This document shows positions 36,101-47,815 of a stretch of 64,000 nt of DNA, in pieces; position 1 is the stretch's first letter; each line of letters starts with the position of its first letter. The DNA lies in contig CM031878.1 in assembly GCA_018697195.1 (NCBI GenBank), forward strand, positions 8,007,074 through 8,071,073, written 5' to 3'. Made by a program: the position numbers and the translations under genes. The stretch comes from Certhia americana. Taxonomy: Eukaryota; Chordata; Aves; Passeriformes; Certhiidae. The notes below the pieces were generated by a model. That model was not told the origin of the DNA, ran no database searches, and saw nothing but the letters and a program-made list of their open reading frames with translations.

Positions 36101-37754
36101 CTGTTGGTCCCTGTTGCAGTTGCAGGACCTATCAAACTGCCACTCATCTTTGCTAGTGCAGCAAAGCATCTCACAGCTCATTTCACCAAGTGCCCCAGGT
36201 TCATTACTAGAAGCTCTGTATGTTTATTCCCGTCTTGCCTCCACTGCAATTTTGCAGGGATGTGAGTAAAGCTGTAATTTCTCCCATTATGCGTCACCAT
36301 GGCTCCTTTCTACATCTGGGAACTTCATGTTATAAGCCATGCTGTGCCTGGCAGGTGTGCTGTGCCCTTAGTGGGCTTGGATGCAGAGAGGCATGTTGCT
36401 GGTTGGGGTGCAGCCTCACAGCCCCTCTATGATGACATCACAGCCTTGTGATGTCACTTGACCCAAAAGGCAGCATGTTTTGGAGAAGCAGGGACAGGAC
36501 AGGGCAGCATCTTGAAGTGACAGTTCAATCCAGTGTTTCTGGGAAGGAATCTTTAGAAGTGTCTAGTCCACTGTCCTACTCGGAAAAGGTCTGTCCTCAG
36601 CAGAAGACCAGAGCAGCCACGGCTTTGTCAACAGAACCCTGACAACCTCCATGGATGAGGATCCCCTCCCTCTGTGGGTACCTATCCCAGTGCTATGTTA
36701 CCTTCCAGGAGAATAAATTATCCTCCACGTCCAGCTAGAATCTTCCACCAGGACACTCATGTCACCAATTGATATCCATCCTAAAGGGCTGGCCCTGCAG
36801 GACAGACACCATCATGGTCACTGATCTCATGGGATACCAGTGCCACAGTGACCAGGAGCATGGACAGACCTTGCTTCCCTCCCTTTTCAAGGGAGCTGTG
36901 GAGCTCTGGGTGCATTCCCAGCCTGCGGGAAGTGGAGGGTCCCAGTAGAGCTCTGGTCACCCCTGCTCATCCCCACCCTACAGCACAGCTGCTGTTCTCA
37001 GTTTAAGACAGGCTTCTCCAGCATTCCAGGGGAGCTGTTCCCATGGTGCCCCTTCCAAAAGGGGCTGCCACACATCTGCATGTCACTGTGGTTGGGTGGG
37101 ACTCCCACATCTGGCATGGGACAAGGCAGGACATGAGGACTTGTGTCTGCTCCAGTAAGATCCTCAGCAAACCCTGCTGGGAGAAACGCCTCCTCTGAAA
37201 CTGTACTTCGGGTTTCTCCTTCATCAGGACCTTAAATCATTGCCTTGGAAAGGAGCATTGCTTTCAAAGACCTGTCTTCCAGGAATGGCTCCCTCAGCCC
37301 TTCTGGATGAATGCCAGTGTGTTTGTACTGTGTTTAAGGAAATTACTCAAGGTGACTTTTTTCCTTCCCAACTTAGTCCTTCAGCCACTAGCTACAGACA
37401 AGCTCTCAGCCACAGTGCTGAGAGGCAAAGCTGAGCATTCCAGAGTTTTCCTCCCATCTCAATCCTCTGGGAATAGGCATCAGGCAGGCAGGAGCAGGAC
37501 AAGGCTGGCAGGTGTGTGGGTACTGAGCCTTTCTCCATGCAAGGCTGGTGGGTGATGCAGTGGTGGGTGTCAGAGTGCCAGTGTCTCTGATTAGCAGAAT
37601 TCCAAGTTAGTTGTTCCAAGTGACAGGATAGTCAATGGTTGTGTGAGCCAACAGGAAATGGGAAGACAAAACCTCTTTACCTAATGCAATAGAAGAAATC
37701 AGAGAACTTGAGTAAAACGCATGAATTCTTACTGAAACTCTGATATCTGTATTT
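30158..37754. other. Intron DNA, little recognised
   Basis: The region is unique sequence with scattered CpG-bearing patches (for example 31465-31500 and 31610-31625) and a 14-bp palindrome at 35150. No gene, RNA or clear repeat was found. Confidence 0.45.
35150..35163. promoter_or_regulatory. Perfect 14-bp palindrome with homeodomain core
   Basis: CAGCTAATTAGCTG is its own reverse complement and centres on TAATTA, a classical homeodomain core flanked by two E-box-like halves. A second ATTA-type site (CAATTATTCG) follows at about 35170. Regulatory use is inferred. Confidence 0.35.
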
Positions 37755-37985
37755 GTCCATCCACACATGTGCCTAGTCATCTGTCTGTCCATCCATTCAT
37801 CATCCAACCATCCATGCACCAACAGAGCCAACTATCTATCTAACACCACTCACACTCAATGTCCTTTCATACTTCCTTTCCTCCATTCCATCTGTGTCCA
37901 TCCAGCCTGCTGTCCATCTATCTGTGATTACACACATTTGTCCATCCACTGTCTTCTTCCACTTCTGCTTATCTGTCTGTTTATC
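37755..37985 (+). repeat. Degenerate TCCA/TCTG tetranucleotide-rich region
   Basis: Imperfect repeats of CCATCCA, TCTGTCTG, CATTCATC and CATCTATC run through the segment, the remains of an old tetranucleotide microsatellite. Confidence 0.7.
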
Positions 37986-38559
37986 TGGTCCTGTTCCAAC
38001 TACCCCTCCTCATACAGATGCTTCTTCTTAGACATTCTTCCCTCTTTCTGCCTGTCAGTGTATTCTCCCAGCTTATTTCAGAGCCTTGAAATACACTTTT
38101 CTTGTCAGCATAGTTTCCCAAAGATCTCCATCCTTGGCTAGTGTCAGAAACAGTCCAGAGGCATCCCACAAGCAACTTACTCACTACAAACCAGTTTTTC
38201 TGTGTCCTTAGCACCCCCTTTCCCAGCAGGGATAACATCCCCAAAGTTTGCAGATGAGATCAGGATGTGGGTTTAGACACAAGGAATGGCTGGATCATGT
38301 CCATGTGGTCCCACCTATCAGTGGGACCCAGGAGCTAATGTCTGGAGAGGGAAAAAAGAGAGGAGAAGCCTTGGAGGTGCTTGTCCCATCCATCTCCACC
38401 CTCAGCTGCTTGCAGTCTCCCACAGGGAGGCTCACTGAGCAGCTCAGTGTTTTAGATCATCTTCTGCCATGAATTCATTTACTCACTGTTTCCTTTCTAA
38501 TGTTGACATCAACAGCATCTGATGGATATAGATTTCTGTAATTTAATCCCAATTCATGC

Positions 38560-38575
38560 AAAAAAAAAAAAAAAA
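38560..38575 (+). repeat. Poly(A) run, 16 A
   Basis: A mononucleotide run of 16 adenines between TCATGC and GACTAC. No flanking retroposon is recognisable. Confidence 0.9.
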
Positions 38576-38986
38576 GACTACTTTCTATTGCTTGTTTTGC
38601 TCCCCCTTATTTTATTAGGAGAAAGAGCAAGCAGTCCTTCTCTATTTGTCTTCATGTCACTTGTCTTTGCTAAGGTGTCTCTCATGTCTTTGCCTGATTG
38701 TCTCCTTTTATGGATGAAGGGTTTGAGTCTACTAAACCATCCTTATGCAGGATCTGTTTCCAGCCTTAGCTGTTCCAGTTTCCTTCCTCTGCCCTGCTTC
38801 CACTGGTGCTGTGCTCATAACAGCAGGGGGACAGGTTTGCTCATGGCTTTTGAGTTACAGTGCTTTCCATTTTGGGCTTGAGTTCTTGGTCACCACTGAA
38901 CTGATGTTTTCAGGGAAGGGAGTGTGATGACTCCAAGGTGGGTTTCCGTGGAGGCTGTAGCGTGTTTGAAACCATGAGTGTGTAGG

Positions 38987-39636
38987 TGCCATGGTTTGAA
39001 TGACAGGTGTCTGCTCAGGAAGGCAGGAGCTTCCCTTGGAATGGAGAATATAAACCCCCTCCCTCCAAATTATTATAAAGTTGAAATTAAGGGGGTCTCA
39101 GGCAAAGATATGGGAATAGGAATAACAGTTCTTTATTAGGGGAACTAAAATAAACAATTAAACCAAAACACATGTAGTATTACAAAAGAGAAATACAAAC
39201 AAGTAAAACTCACTGACAGAGTCAGGATCCAACCTGACACCCTGTGTGTCAGGGTGTTGATGGCAGTGCCATCCTATGGTGGCTGCAGTCCCAGTGGCAG
39301 ATGTGGCTCTGGTGAAGTGAGAATCCTGTAGAAAAGTGGAGTTTTTCACTGAAGGTCCAGTGGTGAGAGATGGGCCTGGTCTTCCTCTGGGAATCCAGTG
39401 GAAAGGCTGCTTGGTGTTCCAACTCCCAGATTTTTATCCAGGTAGGAATACTTGTCTCATCCCCCTGGCTGGAGCATTTCCCGGTGGGATGATGGAATTC
39501 TATCAGTGAGACTCACTGGCCCATTTGCAGAAGATCTCTCCCTGGAGGGAGGCTGGGTTGTGGCAGAGATAAGAAAACTGCCCCAGCAGGTTTATTGACA
39601 GTTGGTCATGGAAGGACAATTACACCACCACACACA
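38987..39636 (-). mobile_element. Solo LTR-like element of an avian endogenous retrovirus
   Basis: The sequence from TGCCATGGTTTGAA (38987) to ACACCACCACACACA (about 39636) resembles LTRs I know from songbird genomes, with blocks such as 'gggaataggaataacagtt', 'actcactgacagagtcag', 'ggcctggtcttcctctggg' and 'tttttatccaggtagg'. On the minus strand it has a polyadenylation signal AATAAA (complement at 39132-39137) about 300 bp downstream of a TATA-like GATAAAAA. It carries no gag/pol/env frames and no second LTR nearby, so it is probably a solo LTR. No clean target-site duplication was found and the ends are approximate. Confidence 0.6.
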
Positions 39637-40104
39637 CCCCAGTTTCATCAGATGGTGATAAAACACAGAGTTTGGGTTACATTTTGTGACGTGGCTCACC
39701 GGAGTCCAGCTAGCTCGGGAAATACATGAAATAGCAAGTAAAAGTAAATACTGGCTGCAACAATTTTGCAGTGCAACTCATGACAGTAGGAGAAGCAAGG
39801 CTGCATGCATTCCACTGTGCATTAATCAGCACAGGGTTGCTGCCTGGTGGTCTGTACCATGATGTCCTTCTGCAGCACTTTGGAACCCAACTGTGATTTG
39901 GCTGCTCTGACAGCCTCAGCAGCCCTCTCTTTTTCTCTCTGCCCTGATCCCTTTTACCTGTGAGTTATGAGGGTGTTGGGCAGATCTGATCCAGCTCGGA
40001 TATCCATCAGACTTCAACAGTGACATCTTCTACTGCTACATTTGACAGCTTGTTTTCACCTTTGGTCTCATGACTTTAGCAGCTATAAATCCTTGCAAGG
40101 ACTT

Positions 40105-40250
40105 TCCCCACGTGTCAGGGCTGCTTAGTTTCCTTGGAAGGCACCTTGTCAAACATGGTTTTGAAGCCCAGGAGAATTTTGAGAACCGAACCACCCTTGT
40201 CTGTGCACAAAGGCTTGATGAAGCCTTGAAGGAACTTCATCCCCATTTAT
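40105..40250 (-). mobile_element. Possible ancient LINE fragment (L2/CR1-like), minus orientation
   Basis: 'ttggaaggcaccttgtcaaa', 'ggttttgaagcccaggag' and 'ccacccttgtctgtgcac' follow the reverse complement of the old LINE reverse-transcriptase segment encoding 'lysine-ala-phe-asp' neighbours ('gccttatcaaatgcttttgaaaatccaagtaaa...cacccttatct'). Short and diverged, so tentative. Confidence 0.4.
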
Positions 40251-41080
40251 CCTCCTGTCCTGCTTCACCCTGTGTCACGCACACACACTCACGTGGTTTT
40301 ATCCTTGCCACATGCAGCTCAGCACAGCCAAGTGTAGCAACACAGGAAATATTCAGTTGCTAAGGATCATTAGTGAATGTCAGCTCCAGCTCCTGTCCAG
40401 AAACCTGAGAAAATTCAATTAGGCAGCTGGTACCCAATGAGCTGTGTTGCCCCACTCGTGAGCTGCTACATCAAACAGCTCAGCAAGGCATCATGTTATT
40501 GTGGAAAGAAAAGAAAACCCAGACAGGGAGACAAACGACGCTGCATGCAACAAGCAGCTGTGCCTTTCCACAGCACAGCATGGTTATGTTGCAGTCCTCC
40601 TGCCTGGTTTCCTGGATAGGGAACTGCAAGAATTACCTGCTTCCCATCTGTGCTGGTAAATACGTGGAATTTGCTAGTGACAAGTCCTGGTGCTGTGTCA
40701 TGTCTCTGCTGGCAGTTTCTGATGCATGTGTTTGGTTTGTGTTCTGCAACAAGTCACCTAGACACATGGCTGGCAATGCCTTGTGTGCCTGGCCGTGCTG
40801 TGGGGTGCAGCCCTGACACAGCACAGGTGAGAGGAAGCCATCCTGCAGGTGGAGGTGGCTCATGATCCTCTGGTATTTGTCAGCCAGCCCACTCTCATCT
40901 AAAATAACTCATGGGTGGGGACAGGAGCAGAACTTGGGCTTCCCTGGCCACCCACACAGTGTCAGTCCACACCCCAGTCCTTCTCTTTACTTCCCAGATG
41001 GGAAGGTAAGATCTTATTTCCAAGGCAACTGTGCTGAGGGGCTGTGAGCTCACCTGGTTTTTTCGTCTTCCTTCCTACAG

Positions 41081-41311
41081 AGATCCACATCCAGTATGAG
41101 CGGGTAGGTGCAGACGTGACCATGAAGTGTGGCTCCATGGATTGGGATGCAGCTGTGACCTGGACAGCCAACGGCACTGACATCGACGAGTCCCACCTGA
41201 ACGGGTCCTACCTGATCCTGAAGAATGTTGACCTGTCACAGAGCGGCCAGTACTCCTGCTACGAGGGCTCCTCCTGGCACCTCAAATACCAGACCTACCT
41301 GAGGGTGGGAA
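41081..41311 (+). CDS. CNTFR: CNTFR coding exon B: Ig-like domain of ciliary neurotrophic factor receptor subunit alpha
   Basis: The exon follows a pyrimidine-rich tract ending CCTACAG (AG at 41079-41080) and ends at GGAA|GTGAGT (GT at 41312). It is 231 nt with phase 1 at both ends, the usual layout of an Ig-domain exon. Its first two bases complete codon 29 (Glu). Residues 29-105 form an Ig-like C2-type domain: Cys45 (TGT at 41128) and Cys88 (TGC at 41257) are the expected disulphide pair, Trp56 is the core tryptophan, and the D-x-x-x-S-G-x-Y-x-C pattern precedes Cys88. Two N-glycosylation sequons, Asn59-Gly-Thr and Asn69-Gly-Ser, sit where I remember them in mammalian CNTFR. Cytokine binding in this family is made mainly by the later fibronectin III domains, whose exons are not in the window. 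No stop or frameshift interrupts the exon, so the gene looks intact here. Confidence 0.95.
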
Positions 41312-44149
41312 GTGAGTACCCACAGCATGTCACATAGAGGGGGACAGTTTCTGCTCCCATATTGACTCCCCACAGCCCCTCCTCCTGCCATGCCAGCCCC
41401 TCTACTTTGCATAGAGAGTTGTCTGCTGCACACTGCCATATGAGGTCCTCATGGTTTAGTAATCCCAGCTGGAATTGGCCACTCTACCCCAGACTTTGGA
41501 TCAAAGCCAGTAGATTAAATGATGCCTCAGGAATAATTTGAGAAGGGACATAGCTTCTCCCTCCAGCCCTGTGCCACAACAGCCGTCTCTGTAGGTGGAA
41601 AGAGCTGTCAGAGAGGATTGCAGTCCGCAAGGAGAAGCCCTGGCTGGGATTACTGCAGTGTGGTTGTTTCAGAGGAGCAGCCAAAAGGTGTTGGTGATCC
41701 CTGGGTTTGCAGGATCCTGGGTGCACAGGCATGCTGCAGGACAGCTGCTCATTCCTCAGCTTTTTTGCGTACCTTCGGCACGGGATGTGCTGATTCCCGG
41801 GCCTCAGCGGGGGAGATAAGAGTTGTGCTGTATTTCACATGATGCTGAGAGCTGATAGCAGCTGTGTGTTTTGAGGGCTGCTGTGTTTGTACAGCTGATA
41901 GCAACTCTGTGTTTTGCAGCACAGTGTACGCCACTGGCAGCCGTGGGTGTCTGGGAGCACCAGCTGGCATAGCTTGCTGTGGGATGGTAACTGTGGTTCA
42001 CCAGCTGGGAACCCCACCATCCAGGGATGTGTCATGCAGGTGGCTGCATGTTCCTAGGTCTGAAAGACACAGCAGAGCCTTTGTCTACTCCTTGTCTCAC
42101 CTTCTGCACTGGGTGTCTGAGTCAGGGTGTTGTTTCCACCCCAGACCATGCTCCAGGGACAGAGGGTCACAGGAGGGTCTGTGTAAGCCCTGAAAATAAG
42201 GTATGAGGGGCTCACTGCATCTAGAAATTCGAATTTTAGAGATGCTCTACAGTGCCCAATGCATTTAAGGACGTGTGGAATGGATCCTGGTGCCAAGGAG
42301 AAAGGGTGCTGGAAGGCGATGTGAGAAGCAGATAAGGAGAAGCAATCAGCACAGGGCAGGGTTTACACCAATGAGCAAGTGTAGGGCTTGGGAGCATGGC
42401 AGACAAAAAGGCCATTGACACTGCCTAACAAATGAGTCAGAGGCTTTTTAGCTGCATTATGGTCAGGAGGTGTTCACAGCTAGTTCAGAGCCAGAAAAGG
42501 CAGGAGGCAGGAGGGTCCAGTGCAGCTGCACAACAAGGAGGTTGTGCAGTTCCTCTGCTTGGGCATGTGTTTACCAGATCCCATCTAGGGAGAGGTCCCA
42601 GGCTGTGCCAGTGCACAGAGGGCTGCAGTCCAAGTCTGCAGGAAACAAGGGGAGTGGGGAGAGGTCCAGAGCTTCCACCCACCTCCTCTGCAGCTGTGGC
42701 ATCGCTGGGATTTTGCAATGGCTCTTCCATCTGCTAAGCACCTCACTAATAGTAATCCTTGTCAATCCGCTCAGGGACCCGTGGGAATTGCTCAGCATTA
42801 GAGCCCAAATCCTGCTGTTCCCTATTACTGTGTGTTCCCATTTGCTGGAGACTCACAGCCCCCTGAGCGCCAGGCAGCTGAGAAGCCCTGTTGGACACTG
42901 CTGGGTCCACCAGCCCCTGGAGAGAGAGTGACAAATAAATAAACAAGTGTCTGGTGTTGTTAACACAATTAACTGTGCAAGGAACTAATCAGGTGAGATG
43001 CTTTTAGTGGTAATTAATTTAACTGGCTGGATTTTAATTTAATGTTCTCTCTGAGGTTTTTTTTCCCAGTGCTGCCTCCCCCACCCCACCCTTAGTGTCC
43101 TGGCTCTGCTGGGAATGATTGATTCATTGGGGGTGTGAAGACTCAGGCAAAGGAGTGGATTTGGGAGCATCCCAGCAGGGAATGGAGATGGGCTTGGGCA
43201 TATAGATGGAGATGGGTGACTTGTGGGAGGTTTGCAGCATGGCCCTGTGGTAGCATCGCTGCTGGAGCTGAGTGCATTGGGAGCCCAAGCCTGGGATTTG
43301 CGGGATCTTGGACTCATTTTGTTTCAGTTGCATGAGAAATTAAATGAAAACAGGCCTGTGCCTGCATTTTTCTCTTTTACTGGGGCAACAAGAAAGATGA
43401 CTGCAGTGAGAGCAAGGGGTTGGGGCTGCACATGGAGAAGTGCTGGGGATCTCATTAAATAAATGATGGTACCTGGAATGTGTACTCCCCAGGCAAGGCA
43501 GGGGTGCTTCTGAGCATACACCACCACAGGAAGGATGTGTAGAGGGAACAGAGGAGGGTCAAGGACCAGGAAAGGGTGTCAATTAGCAAAGCAAGCTCTG
43601 TCATGGGGGTCAGCGAGCACAGGGATAAAGGGAGACCTGCCAGGAGTCAAGCTGAGCGAGGCCTTGCAGAGGAAATGAAAAGAGGGGTTAGCCATATAAA
43701 TACAGAGAAACGAGGAGAGAAGAGCAGAGTTGGTTCTGCAGACAGGTTTCAGGGGACATTAAAAGTAAGCTCGGCAGAGCCCAATACCAAATGAACCCCG
43801 CCAGGTCTGAGCAGCGATGCTGAGAGCAAGAGCAGGACAGGCTAAGGGAGAGGAGGGAGCATAAAACCTGGAGGTGATCCTCTGTTGTGGAGGCACCTTC
43901 AAAGACAATGCACTGAAGGCTTGGGGAGCGCCTCATCCCCATGTGAGGACATCTGTTCATTAGCAAGGCTCATTAGCAGCCAAGAGGTCACTGGTGGTAC
44001 CCAGTCCAATGTGTCTCCTGTGCCTGAGCGAAGGAAAAGTCCTCATCAGACAGCCTGACCCCACAGCACAGTGAGGCCACATGGTGCACTTGGAAGAGGG
44101 AGCAATTAAAGACATGGAGACAAATGGAAAATGGGAAAAAAATACAAGG

Positions 44150-44415
44150 GGGGCTTGCCAGGGATATATCACAGCAGATTAACCTGATAGCTCTCTTTGA
44201 TAAGGGAACCGGTTTTCTAAGCCCAGAAATGTGGTCAGTGTAATCTGTCTTGACTTCAGTGAAGTATTTGCTATGATGCCACATGGGAAATTATGAGTTA
44301 AACCAGAGAAAATGTGGATTAGTATGAGAATTGGAACACAGCTTAGGAAATAGCTACGGGGGATCAGATTGTGCTGAAAGGGGGAGCTCCTGGAAGGGAT
44401 GGGGAAGCTTGGCAC
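44150..44415 (+). mobile_element. Ancient CR1/L3-like LINE fragment (reverse-transcriptase region)
   Basis: The stretch 'gtcttgacttcagtgaagta', 'tgatgccacatgggaaatta' and 'agagaaaatgtggattag' parallels the old CR1 pattern. Translated, it gives a decayed LDFSKAF-x-x-x-PH motif (LDFSEVF, then MPH). It is broken by many changes and cannot encode an active enzyme. Confidence 0.65.
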
Positions 44416-45234
44416 CATGTTTGGACTGCATTAGGACCACTCTCTGTGGGGCTATCTGTAATGGCTCTTGCCCACAAGAACCAGGGGGCTTTGGTTGGAT
44501 ATGCCAGTAGCTAAGGAGGGACAAGAGGATATCTGGAGTGGGAATTTCATGCTGAAGGGACCAGCATGCTACATAATGCTGCAGGCACAAGTATGTGAAG
44601 GCATCTCATCAATGTGCTTCAGCAGGCAGGAGGAAAGGCACAGGTAGTTCATCTGGTCCCTGAGACAGGTTTGACACACAAATCCACATCATGGGGGATG
44701 TGGCACGGAGCCCAGCAGCACCCCACAGAGGCTGGGCGTAGCTGGGCTGTGTCTCTCGCTGCAGAAATGGGGACACTTTGGTGCACGTCTGGTGGGACAG
44801 CGTGCATCCAAGGATGGAGAGAAAGAGGGGGCCCCAGGCTTGTCTACTGCTAAAGGTCCCAGATCAGCCGCCTACAAGGCACGAATTCTCCTCAGCACAA
44901 ATTGGCCTGGGGGAAGCTGGCACTTCTCCAGGGGAAACCTCTTCCAAGGCACTTTGAGTGATCACTTGATGGTCTGCCCCTTTCTTCAGGCAGCTGAGCA
45001 TGAGGTGAAGCACAGGAGAGCAACCAGGTGTTTATCCTCAGTGACCACCTGCCCTGCGGCCTGAGAGCAGCAGATGCCTGTGAGTGGCCAGAAGCAGGAG
45101 ATGGGTCTAGGTCTTTTTACACCCCAGGCGTCCCTGGGCTGAGCACCAGGAGCAGGGCAGGAGGGAGCACAGGGCTCTGTGTAACAGGAGCGTGGTGCTG
45201 GGCTCCTGGCTGCCCCCACAAGCCATAGCTCTGC

Positions 45235-45420
45235 ATTTGGAAACGCGCAGCCTGAGGGCCCGGGGGTGGATATAACAAAGACGTTGGGAAATAATGCACT
45301 CTTGAGGTTTGGCACACAGCTCTGTGCGTTACAGAATGTTATAAAAATACTGCTAATGGGCCAGAGAGGAGTGGAAACGCGCGTCGGAAAGGCTGCCAGA
45401 AGCCGGAGAGTGCACATGAG
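45235..45420. promoter_or_regulatory. CpG-bearing unique block
   Basis: About ten CpGs fall in 185 bp (AAACGCGCAGC, AACGCGCGTCGG, AGACGTTGG, GTGCGTTAC), next to AT-rich cores such as GGGAAATAATGC and TGCTAATGGG. CpG retention in an intron suggests an unmethylated or constrained element. An overlapping minus-strand open frame (44986-45885) has no recognised domain. Confidence 0.25.
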
Positions 45421-47384
45421 AGCGGGGAGGCCTTGTGTGCAAAGAGGGGAGGGAGGCAGCCAGGGCAGGGACCCTCCTTCCACTCCCATCCCTCGTCCGG
45501 TTCTAACCTGCTCATCTCCATCCCGACCCTCTTCTCCTCTGCCCTTCTGTCCTGCTTTAGGGATGCCCAAACCCTGGTGGACATGAATCTGGCCCTCATC
45601 ATTGAGCCTGATGCCCAAAAGGGCTGCTGCCTGATGGGATGGAGTGCAGGCAGTGATGGGGTCTGCATGGGAGAGGAAATACAGCAGAATCACCTCCAGC
45701 AGCAGGGGCACAGATCGGGATGCAGGCAGTGGAATTGTCTTCCATGTTGCAGTAGTGGCCTGGGGTCTTGTGCCAGCCCCAGCGTTGCCCCATGGGCATT
45801 GCTGCCTCCCAGGCCATGGATGTGGGAAAGGGACTGGCGGAGTACAAGCAGTCCCAGGCTGGCCTGCTTCCTCTAAGTCTGTCACTGCAGTGGCTGGCGA
45901 GAGAAAGAGGAAAAAACATGCGGTTTGACGGAAAATGACATGGAAAAAACAACCAAATTAACAGAAAAACAAACAAAGCAAAATCAGAGAGAGGGAGGGA
46001 GAAAGGGGTAAAGCAACAGGAACCACATGTGAGCAGGAAGGCCAGGAGAGCCTGAGTGTTCTCTGGACTGATTAGCAAGCAATCAAACACTGGTCACTAA
46101 TAAATAATCAGAGCCTCCCTTTTCTCTGCCTTAGAAGTCTTTTTCTTCCCAGCTGGGCTCCAGCTGCAACCAGAGGGTTGTACTGCAAGTTTGCATCTAT
46201 TTTTTGTTGTTGTTTTTAAAACAGTTTTTCTGTTTCAACTATCCAAAATAAAGAAACAAAACAAGAAGGTAGTGATCCCTCCATGTATGACATGCACCTC
46301 TGGCTCTGCCAGGGCAGGTGTGAGCATCTCATGATGGGCACTGGTTAAACAGTGTAGGAAGGCAGTGCCAGGGACTGGTGTGTGCCCACCTATTTCCATG
46401 GCTCAGTTGGGTGGGAAAAAACTGCAGAAGGGCACTGATGACATGCCAGCTTGGGAGAACAGAAGTCTGGCTGGCTCTGGCAGCCAGTGGTGAAGATGTG
46501 GCACTCGGATCAGGGTGTCTCTGGTCAGGCTGGTACTCCTGCCTGGATGCTGATGGAGAAGCACAGGCTCGGGGTCAGCGTGTGCAAATAGTTCCTTGCT
46601 TGTATCCAGCGTTCTGTGATGCAGATTTTTTTTCATTATTATTTTAAAAAAGCCCTTTTGATGGATTTTCCCCCTCTGAACTCTTCCAATCCTTTCCCGT
46701 GGTGATGTAAAATTAGGCTATTTCAGGAGCAACAAGTTAAACATGACTGCAAACATTCCCTGGCACTAGGGCCTGCTGGCAGGGAACAGCACCCACCCCT
46801 TCATTTTATCCCTCTCACCCTCCCAATGTGCTCCTGCCCCTTGAGGATAGTCTTACACAAGGGCAACCCCAAGGCTGTGCCCAAGCAGTGCTTGAGGGCA
46901 GGGCTACATTAACATGGACCAAACCTACAGCAAGGGTGGAACTAATAAATTTAAATGACTGTTGGTATTCCAGAATCAGGAGATGCATGCCAGAGCTGTG
47001 GGGTTCATTGCTATGGTGGGTTCTTTCCCCCCACGTGCCAGCAGCACTGGGGGCTGCATAGGTGCTGAGGTCCTGGGGTGATTCACAGCCAAGCATCACC
47101 CCCCGATTCCTGAGAGCCACAGAAAGGGAGCATCAACAAGCTTGCAGGTATGTTTCGTTCACTGAAATTCGGCTTTATTTCACAAGGCATGTAGGCTATC
47201 CAGTCGCTGCCTTCCCCCGTGGTGCTGTTCATGCATGGCTGGGAAAATTCAGTGGATGAACTGTGCTGCCTACAACCAGATTTCAGGTCTTGGCCAGGCT
47301 GAGAGCTGGAGAGGCGTACTGGGTTAACAGTATGCAAATTACTATCCCGGCTCTTTAAGGAGAAAGCCAAAAAAAACCCACCCA

Positions 47385-47815
47385 AAAACCCCACCACGCT
47401 CCCAGATGCAATTAGTCCTAATCGAATTAGGAGCCGGGCTAGAAAAACAAACACGTTTGCAGGCAGCAGGCGACCTTTCCGCCCCGTTCAGTGGGCTGCA
47501 GGCTGCCTGCCGCTGCGGGAAGGGCTGAATGAAGCCGTGCCCCGTGGCCCACGTCTGCTCAGGCTCGTACGCTCACACCCGCGCCCCGCTGCTGCTCTCC
47601 TCCTTCCCCTCTCTGGGCTGGGCAGCCAGCCCAGCTGCAGCATAGCAGAGTGATGCTTCTTTGGCTCGCTGTGTAAAACATGATAATCTGGGGCAGCCGG
47701 TGTCAGAAACAATAAAAATATTCCCCTCTCCCATCCTTACGGCTCCCCCCTTCCCGCGGGGGAGTTGGGGACAGCAAGGAGCACGCAGTGGTGGGGCTGG
47801 CGGGGTGTTTATGAG
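47385..47815. promoter_or_regulatory. Intronic CpG-rich island with homeodomain sites
   Basis: By eye about two dozen CpGs occur in 430 bp, with GC above 55%, much denser than the surrounding intron. The left end contains TAATCGAATTA (47419-47429), a perfect paired-class P3 palindrome (TAAT-YNR-ATTA) inside the longer inverted repeat TCCTAAT-CGA-ATTAGGA. Another homeodomain core (CAATTAG) lies 10 bp upstream. It could be an enhancer or an internal promoter. No TATA or clear initiator was seen. Confidence 0.4.

Larger units (their letters stand above)
13445..41080 (+). other. CNTFR: CNTFR intron between the signal-peptide exon and the Ig exon
   Basis: This is a 27,636-bp phase-1 intron bounded by GTGAGT and CCTACAG. 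Its contents are listed separately: CR1 and older LINE fragments, a MIR-like SINE, a pentanucleotide array, TTTA and other simple repeats, an LTR and candidate regulatory islands. I see no gene or recognisable RNA in the rest, including 13445-15394, 19736-25965, 26118-27384, 30158-37754 and 39637-40104. Open frames there are short, overlap one another on both strands and lack familiar domains. Confidence 0.85.

Noticed and set aside
41044..41337. Treating the whole 97-codon open frame around the Ig exon as coding
   Set aside because: Consensus splice sites at 41079-41080 and 41312-41313 trim both ends, and only the interior matches CNTFR with correct phase to exon A.
42955..42975. HNF1-like site (GTTAA and TTAAC half-sites)
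   Set aside because: The half-sites are separated by five bases instead of the three required by the consensus.
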